A stretch of DNA of 11,111 nucleotides from A37T11 sp964546645 (GTDB lineage: Bacteria > Bacteroidota > Bacteroidia > Sphingobacteriales > Sphingobacteriaceae), in NCBI GenBank assembly GCA_964546645.1, contig CAZJKM010000095.1, forward strand, positions 1-11,111. Reading direction: 5' to 3'. Position numbers and translations under genes: made by a program. Below the pieces are notes generated by a model. It was not told the origin of the DNA. It saw only the letters and a program-made list of their open reading frames with translations, and did no database searches. Position 1 is the first letter of the stretch; every line of letters starts with the position of its first letter. This document shows positions 6,468 through 11,111 of this stretch, one piece after another.

Positions 6468-7944
6468 AAATGTACAGAACCGGTTGTTCCCGGTGTTCCT
6501 TAAGCTGGAAAATCTGCGCACGCTGGTGGTCGGCGGTGGGAAAGTAGGGCTTGAGAAGCTAACCGCGTTGCTGGCGAATAGTCCGGATGCGCAGATTACG
6601 CTGGTGGCACCGGAGATGTTGCCTGAAATCGTCGGATTGGGTGAGAAGCATCCGGGCCTGGTACTGCTGGATCGTGCTTTCAGCGAAGCAGACCTGGAAG
6701 ATAAGGATATTGTCATTGTAGCGACATCAGACCGCGAACTGAACGCATCGGTCAAGGCACAGGCAAACGCACGGGGTATATTGACCAATGTAGCGGATAT
6801 GCCTGATCTGTGCGACTTTTATCTGGGGTCCATTGTGCAGAAAGGGAATCTGAAACTGGCTATTTCCACAAACGGTAAATCTCCCACGGTGGCGAAACGA
6901 CTGCGGGAAATACTGGGTGAAGCCATCCCGTTGGAGATCAATGAGTCATTGGATCATCTGGGAACGATCCGGAGCAGGCTGAACGGTGATTTTGCCGCCA
7001 AGGTAAATAAACTGAACGAAATCACGGCCGTGCTGGCCGGAGGAGAAGAAATAAAGGCCCCGCCGCGTAAAATAGCCGTTAAACAGGTGCTGCTGCTGGT
7101 ATTTTCAGGTATCTCCCTGATGGTTGCCGGACACTTGTTTTTTAGTTTTATTCCGTTTCAGGCGATTCTTAACTGGGGCGAAGAGATGGTTGGCAGTGTA
7201 GACCGTACCCTGCTGTATTTTATGATCGGTGGTTTCCTGGCACAGCTGGTAGATGGTGCGCTGGGCATGGCTTATGGGGTAAGTGCAACGACTTTCCTGT
7301 TGTCCATCGGGGTGCCTCCGGCTGCGGCGAGTGCAAGTGTGCATGCCTCAGAGATTTTTACCAGCGGCGTATCCGGGTTAATGCACCTGAAGTTTGGGAA
7401 TGTAAGTAGTGCGTTGTTTAAGAAACTGGTGTTGCCGGGCATTATAGGAGCTATTGCGGGTGCCTATATTTTGTCGTCGCTGGAAGATTATAACCACATC
7501 ATCAAGCCGCTGGTAGCCGCTTATACCTTCTTTCTGGGTGTGAAGATCCTGCTGAAAGCGATTGCGAAGCATAAACGTACCAAGAAGTTCAGGCGGGTAA
7601 AGGCACTGGCATTTATAGGCGCTTTCTTTGACTCTATCGGCGGCGGCGGCTGGGGCCCGATCGTTACGTCTACCCTGATCGCAAGGGGCGGGCACCCGCG
7701 TTATACGATCGGTTCAGTGAACCTGACGGAGTTTTTTGTGACCCTCGCGTCGTCCATCACATTTATTATGATGATCGGTCTGACGCATTGGCAGATCATC
7801 CTGGGATTGATCCTGGGTGGCATGATAGCGGCCCCCCTGGGGGCTATTATGACCAAAAGGCTGAACGTGAAAACAATTATGATCCTGGTGGGTACGGTGG
7901 TAATGATTGTGAGCCTGCGCATTATATTTATGCTTATTTTTTAA
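6448..7944 (+). CDS. Met8-type siroheme synthase fused to a TSUP (TauE/SafE) anion permease
   Basis: This 498-residue protein is a two-part fusion. Residues 12-200 are a precorrin-2 dehydrogenase/sirohydrochlorin ferrochelatase of the Met8/CysG N-terminal type. They show the NAD-binding GGGKVG at 29-34, NVADMPDLCDFYLG at 114-127 (D117 corresponds to the catalytic Asp of CysG) and STNGKSPTVAKRLRE at 140-154. Residues 208-498 are a membrane domain of the TSUP family, with about eight hydrophobic segments, and repeat-like signatures GGFLAQLVDGALGMAYGVSA (261-280) and FFDSIGGGGWGPIVTSTL (393-410). TSUP proteins carry sulfate, sulfite or organosulfonates. This is the only transporter in the operon, so sulfate uptake is likely but not shown; sulfite export is the alternative. 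I chose the ATG at 6448, which overlaps the SUMT gene by 20 bases. An in-frame TTG at 6436 would add four residues. The enzyme half would face the cytoplasm. Confidence 0.9.
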   Translation: MSIAAAENVQNRLFPVFLKLENLRTLVVGGGKVGLEKLTALLANSPDAQITLVAPEMLPEIVGLGEKHPGLVLLDRAFSEADLEDKDIVIVATSDRELNASVKAQANARGILTNVADMPDLCDFYLGSIVQKGNLKLAISTNGKSPTVAKRLREILGEAIPLEINESLDHLGTIRSRLNGDFAAKVNKLNEITAVLAGGEEIKAPPRKIAVKQVLLLVFSGISLMVAGHLFFSFIPFQAILNWGEEMVGSVDRTLLYFMIGGFLAQLVDGALGMAYGVSATTFLLSIGVPPAAASASVHASEIFTSGVSGLMHLKFGNVSSALFKKLVLPGIIGAIAGAYILSSLEDYNHIIKPLVAAYTFFLGVKILLKAIAKHKRTKKFRRVKALAFIGAFFDSIGGGGWGPIVTSTLIARGGHPRYTIGSVNLTEFFVTLASSITFIMMIGLTHWQIILGLILGGMIAAPLGAIMTKRLNVKTIMILVGTVVMIVSLRIIFMLIF

Positions 7945-7964
7945 GAGACCGGGAGGGTAAGAGT

Positions 7965-8690
7965 ATGAGCATGGTTGAGACATTGTTGATAAATGAAGAT
8001 ACAGTTGCCAGGTTGCAGTACGAACTGAAGGGCCTGGATGCGGAACGTGCTTTGGTAAAACTGACAGAGGTCGTCGGAGACGGATTGGTATTTTCCACCA
8101 GTTTCGGTTGGGAAGACCAGGTGATCACGCATATGATCTTTGAGAACAACCTTCCCATACGTGTATTTACACTGGATACCGGCAGGATGTTCAGTGAAAC
8201 CTATTATGTGTGGGGACGAACGCTGGAACGGTACGGCAAACAGATCGAAGTATTTTATCCGCAGGCGGAAGCCGTACAGGCAATGGTTACGAAAAAAGGG
8301 CCATCCAGTTTCTATGAATCAGTTGAAAATCGCAAGGAGTGTTGTGCGATCCGCAAGATTGATCCGCTGAACCGCGCGCTGAAAGATCAGAGATGCTGGA
8401 TCACCGGCATACGGGCAGAACAATCGCCCAACCGGCAGGACATGCAGGATACTGAATGGGATGCGTCACACGGACTGGTTAAATTCCACCCGCTTTTTTC
8501 CTGGACCTTGCAGCAGGTGAAAGACTATGTACAGAAGCATCATATCCCTTACAATCCGTTGCATGATAAGGGCTTCCCCAGTATTGGCTGCCAGCCCTGT
8601 ACCAGGGCCGTAGCAGAAGGAGAGGATTTCCGCGCGGGCCGCTGGTGGTGGGAAGACCAGTCGAAAAAAGAGTGCGGTTTGCATGGGTAG
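7965..8690 (+). CDS. cysH: Assimilatory adenylyl-sulfate (APS) reductase, [4Fe-4S] type
   Basis: This 241-residue enzyme reduces APS to sulfite and AMP using thioredoxin. The PP-loop-like segment FSTSFGWEDQVI lies at 43-54, and FTLDTGRMFSETY at 68-80. Two cysteine pairs, C126-C127 (KECCAIRKIDPL) and C209/C212 (GCQPCTR), are the [4Fe-4S] ligands that mark the APS-using class, unlike the cluster-free PAPS reductase of E. coli. C237 in KKECGLHG is the catalytic cysteine near the C-terminus. Absence of an APS kinase gene in the operon agrees with this. The frame is open back to 7788, inside the permease gene, but the ATG at 7965 is preceded by a strong ribosome site, GGGAGG (7951-7956), and gives the normal family length. 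It starts 20 bases after the permease stop. Confidence 0.94.
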   Translation: MSMVETLLINEDTVARLQYELKGLDAERALVKLTEVVGDGLVFSTSFGWEDQVITHMIFENNLPIRVFTLDTGRMFSETYYVWGRTLERYGKQIEVFYPQAEAVQAMVTKKGPSSFYESVENRKECCAIRKIDPLNRALKDQRCWITGIRAEQSPNRQDMQDTEWDASHGLVKFHPLFSWTLQQVKDYVQKHHIPYNPLHDKGFPSIGCQPCTRAVAEGEDFRAGRWWWEDQSKKECGLHG

Positions 8691-8745
8691 TTACGTATGT
8701 TGTAAGGCGCTGCAGATTAGAAAATAAAAGAGAATTTATATAGAC

Positions 8746-9651
8746 ATGAGTGAGTATTCGTTGGATTACCTGGATCAGTTGGAAGCAGAGGCTATCCATA
8801 TTCTGAGAGAGGTAGCCGGACAGTTTGAGCGACCGGCTCTGCTGTTTTCAGGAGGGAAGGATTCCATTACACTGGTGAGGCTGGCAGAAAAAGCTTTCCG
8901 GCCGGGCCGCTTCCCTTTTCCGCTGGTACATGTGGATACCGGCCACAATTTTCCGGAAACCATCCGTTTTCGTGACGAACTGATCAGCAGGACAGGAGAG
9001 CAATTGATTGTCGGTTACGTTCAGGACGCTATTGATCAGGGTAAAGTGATTGAACAAACCGGAAAAAATGCCAGCAGAAACGCATTGCAGACGGTCACCC
9101 TACTGGACGTGATTGCGGCAAATCGCTTTGATGCCTGCATTGGCGGTGCCCGCCGTGATGAGGAAAAGGCACGTGCGAAGGAGCGTATATTTTCCGTACG
9201 GAATGAGTTCGGACAATGGGAGCCCAAACGGCAACGGCCGGAATTGTGGAATGTATATAACGGCCGGATCCGTAAGGGAGAAAATGTCCGCGTATTCCCG
9301 ATCAGTAACTGGACGGAACAGGATGTCTGGAATTATATACAGCGTGAACAGATTGCTATACCGGAGATCTACTTTGCCCATGAACGGGACTGTATTATAC
9401 GCAACGGCCGGTTGATGGCCGCTTCCCCTTACCTGAATATGGATGAGGAGGATGTTGTACAGAAAAGGAAAGTGCGTTTCCGAACGGTGGGGGATATCAC
9501 GTGTACGGCAGCAGTGGAATCCGACGCCGATACCCTGGAGACCATCATTGCGGAGATCGAACAGTCAAAGATCAGCGAGCGTGGTGCGCGTATGGACGAC
9601 CTGGTGTCAGAATCGGCGATGGAAGAACGAAAGAAGGGCGGATATTTTTAA
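8746..9651 (+). CDS. cysD: Sulfate adenylyltransferase subunit 2 (ATP sulfurylase, small subunit)
   Basis: This 301-residue protein catalyses sulfate + ATP to APS + pyrophosphate together with CysN. The PP-loop SGGKDS sits at residues 35-40. HVDTGHNFPETIRFRD (62-77), CIGGARRDEEKARAKERIFS (131-150) and VFPISNWTEQDVWNYI (183-198) are strongly conserved in CysD, and the length is the usual one. A 55-base gap separates it from cysH; GAG at 8731-8733 is the nearest purine-rich site and is weak. The gap shows no terminator hairpin, so the gene is taken as part of the same operon. The cysN start follows 18 bases after the stop. Confidence 0.96.
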   Translation: MSEYSLDYLDQLEAEAIHILREVAGQFERPALLFSGGKDSITLVRLAEKAFRPGRFPFPLVHVDTGHNFPETIRFRDELISRTGEQLIVGYVQDAIDQGKVIEQTGKNASRNALQTVTLLDVIAANRFDACIGGARRDEEKARAKERIFSVRNEFGQWEPKRQRPELWNVYNGRIRKGENVRVFPISNWTEQDVWNYIQREQIAIPEIYFAHERDCIIRNGRLMAASPYLNMDEEDVVQKRKVRFRTVGDITCTAAVESDADTLETIIAEIEQSKISERGARMDDLVSESAMEERKKGGYF

Positions 9652-9669
9652 GAGGATTTTTCCGATATA

Positions 9670-10926
9670 ATGGATATATTAAGATTTTTAACAGCTGGCA
9701 GCGTGGACGACGGGAAAAGTACCCTGATCGGGCGGCTGCTTTACGATACAGATAATATTCTGGATGACCAGTTGGAGGCCATAGAACGCTCCAACCGCAA
9801 AAACGAGGATGGGACCATTAACCTGGCGGTATTTACCGACGGATTAAAGGCAGAACGCGAGCAGGGGATTACTATTGACGTAGCTTATAAGTATTTCAGC
9901 ACCGAGAAGCGTAAGTTTATTATCGCGGATACACCCGGGCATATCCAATATACCCGTAATATGGTGACCGGAGCGTCTACAGCTAACCTGGCTATTATCC
10001 TGGTAGATGCCAGGAAGGGGCTGGTTGAACAAACGTACCGGCATTCTTTCATCGCTTCTTTACTGGGTATACCTCATGTGGTCGTGGCAATCAATAAGAT
10101 GGATCTGGTGGATTATGATGAAGCCGTGTATCGCAAGATTGTGGAGGATTACCGTACATTTTCGTCTCAGCTTCGCCTCAGGCACATTGAGTTCATCCCG
10201 GTCAGTGCACTGAAAGGGGACAATATCGTTTCGCGTTCTGCTAATATGGCGTGGTACCAGGGCGTGAGCCTGCTGGAATTTCTGGAACAGGTGCCATTGG
10301 AACTAAAGCAGGATGTCAATCTTGAAAATGCCCGGTTCCCGGTACAGTGGGTGATCAGGCCACTTTCTGACCGTTACCATGATTACAGGGGGTACGCCGG
10401 GAAAATAGGTAGTGGCGTGTTCAGGAAAGGGGACAGGGTTCAGGTGGAGCCGGCGGGTATCCCATCGGTTATCAAGGCGATTGAGGTAGGTAATCAGGAA
10501 GTGGATGTCGCCTTTGCACCGATGTCGGCGGTGATTCATCTGGAAGATGATATCGATGTCGGACGTGGGGATACCCTGATAAAAAATGACGGGACCGCTG
10601 CCGTGACCCAGGAGTTTGAGGCGGATATTTGCTGGATGGATACGCGACCCCTGAATACGGATCTGAAATATATCGTACAGCATAACAGCAAACAAACGCT
10701 GTGTTATATCCGTGATATTCTGTATAAGGTCAATGTCAATACACTGGAAAAGAATTATACAGATACGTCATTGGGACTGAACGATATCGGACGTGCTTTG
10801 GTTAAAACCGCAGAGCCTTTGGTGGTTGATCTTTATGACGAGAACCGGAATAACGGTTCCGCTATTGTGATTGATGAACGGACGAACGTTACGGTAGGTG
10901 CTTTAATGATCCGTGCTGTTGAATAG
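9670..10926 (+). CDS. cysN: Sulfate adenylyltransferase subunit 1 (GTPase, large subunit), no APS kinase domain
   Basis: This 418-residue EF-Tu-like GTPase drives APS formation by CysD through GTP hydrolysis. The GTPase motifs are complete: G1 GSVDDGKS at 10-17, the G2 region GITIDVAYKYF at 66-76, G3 DTPGH at 87-91, G4 NKMD at 142-145, and SALKG at 179-183. Beta-barrel domains fill the C-terminal half, from about 215. The protein stops where an APS kinase (CysC) domain would begin in fused CysNC proteins, which fits the direct APS route implied by the CysH type. It is the last gene of the operon in the window. I see no terminator immediately after the stop; the first one lies at 11064. Confidence 0.96.
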   Translation: MDILRFLTAGSVDDGKSTLIGRLLYDTDNILDDQLEAIERSNRKNEDGTINLAVFTDGLKAEREQGITIDVAYKYFSTEKRKFIIADTPGHIQYTRNMVTGASTANLAIILVDARKGLVEQTYRHSFIASLLGIPHVVVAINKMDLVDYDEAVYRKIVEDYRTFSSQLRLRHIEFIPVSALKGDNIVSRSANMAWYQGVSLLEFLEQVPLELKQDVNLENARFPVQWVIRPLSDRYHDYRGYAGKIGSGVFRKGDRVQVEPAGIPSVIKAIEVGNQEVDVAFAPMSAVIHLEDDIDVGRGDTLIKNDGTAAVTQEFEADICWMDTRPLNTDLKYIVQHNSKQTLCYIRDILYKVNVNTLEKNYTDTSLGLNDIGRALVKTAEPLVVDLYDENRNNGSAIVIDERTNVTVGALMIRAVE

Positions 10927-10947
10927 CAAAAAAGTTACAAAAAATAG

Positions 10948-10978
10948 TTGCCATTAACAATTATTGGTATTATTTTTG
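10948..10978 (+). promoter_or_regulatory. Bacteroidetes-type promoter downstream of cysN
   Basis: TTG (10948-10950) and TATTTTTG (10971-10978) are separated by 20 bases, matching the Bacteroidetes pattern of a TTG/TTTG -33 box about 19-21 bases before TAnnTTTG. The upstream stretch is rich in A, as in strong promoters. Transcription would begin near 10983-10986, within 60 bases of the cysN stop. It therefore starts a new unit rather than serving the operon. Confidence 0.6.
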
Positions 10979-10982
10979 TGCC

Positions 10983-11054
10983 ATGAATTCAGAAGATTGC
11001 AAAAGCAAAGCTGGATTCCATATAAAAGTGTCTTTTCATAATTTAGGTTTATAA
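10983..11054 (+). CDS. Possible 23-codon mini-ORF after the promoter (very uncertain)
   Basis: ATG at 10983 opens a 23-residue frame, MNSEDCKSKAGFHIKVSFHN plus three more residues, ending in TAA at 11052-11054. The ATG lies at or just beside the predicted transcription start, so it could be translated only as a leaderless message. It has one Cys and two His and no obvious run of one amino acid. It could be a leader peptide for a gene beyond the window, or the region could be an untranslated small RNA. The frame may also be chance. Confidence 0.2.
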   Translation: MNSEDCKSKAGFHIKVSFHNLGL

Positions 11055-11063
11055 TTGGTTAGT

Positions 11064-11100
11064 AAAACCCCCGGTGCCCATCATCGGGGGTTTGCTTTTT
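11064..11100 (+). terminator. Strong intrinsic terminator near the right edge
   Basis: AAACCCCCG (11065-11073) and CGGGGGTTT (11085-11093) form a perfect 9-bp GC-rich stem with an 11-base loop, followed by GC and TTTTT (11096-11100). It would end transcripts from the promoter at 10948-10978 after roughly 115 bases, and also any read-through from cysN. Confidence 0.85.
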
Positions 11101-11111
11101 GCAGTGATTGG

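Noticed and set aside
6231..6788. Minus-strand frame of 185 codons across the SUMT/Met8 junction
   Set aside because: Both overlapping plus-strand genes have complete catalytic motifs. The minus-strand protein is Ser/Thr-rich without recognisable domains, typical of an antisense shadow.
7788..7964. Upstream extension of CysH to an ATG at 7788
   Set aside because: It would overlap 157 bases of the permease gene and add 59 residues unlike any CysH. The ATG at 7965 has GGGAGG at good spacing.

Overview
The window reads as chromosomal DNA of a Bacteroidota bacterium, most likely of the Chitinophagaceae type. This is inferred from three things: promoter elements of the Bacteroidetes form TAnnTTTG, weak or absent Shine-Dalgarno sites before most genes, and the domain architectures. 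Those include a sulfite reductase with a C-terminal HEPN domain and a siroheme synthase fused to a TSUP permease. I saw no insertion sequence, phage gene, tRNA, rRNA or CRISPR array. Codon use looks even across the window.

Left part, minus strand (1-2514): a SurA-like periplasmic chaperone/peptidyl-prolyl isomerase is followed 13 bases later by a large VCBS/FG-GAP repeat protein that runs off the left edge. The two probably form one transcription unit. A 207-base divergent intergenic region (2515-2721) separates them from the rest.

Right part, plus strand (2722-10926): an Rrf2-family regulator lies upstream of a complete assimilatory sulfate reduction operon. The gene order is HEPN-fused siroheme sulfite reductase, SUMT (uroporphyrinogen-III methyltransferase), a Met8-type siroheme synthase fused to a TSUP anion permease, [4Fe-4S] APS reductase (cysH), cysD and cysN. 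Together they would move a sulfur oxyanion (TSUP), activate sulfate to APS (CysDN), reduce APS to sulfite (CysH) and sulfite to sulfide (sulfite reductase), and make the siroheme the last step needs (SUMT plus Met8). There is no APS kinase and no CysJ flavoprotein, so the route runs directly through APS and the sulfite reductase must take electrons from another donor, perhaps ferredoxin.

The most interesting part is the 357-base region between the regulator and the sulfite reductase (3205-3561). It holds, in order, a tandem 14-base repeat containing a good palindrome, and a perfect 8-2-8 palindrome overlapping a perfect TAnnTTTG promoter box. After these comes a 20-codon leader ORF ending in MDKCCDCRSR, then a complete intrinsic terminator 15 bases before the sulfite reductase start. 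A competing antiterminator hairpin can be drawn whose 5' arm overlaps the leader stop codon. This is the layout of a cysteine-sensing, leader-peptide transcription attenuator on top of repressor control.

Right edge (10927-11111): a good promoter (TTG, 20 bases, TATTTTTG), a 23-codon mini-ORF and a strong terminator fit within about 150 bases. They may be a small RNA or the leader of a gene beyond the window.
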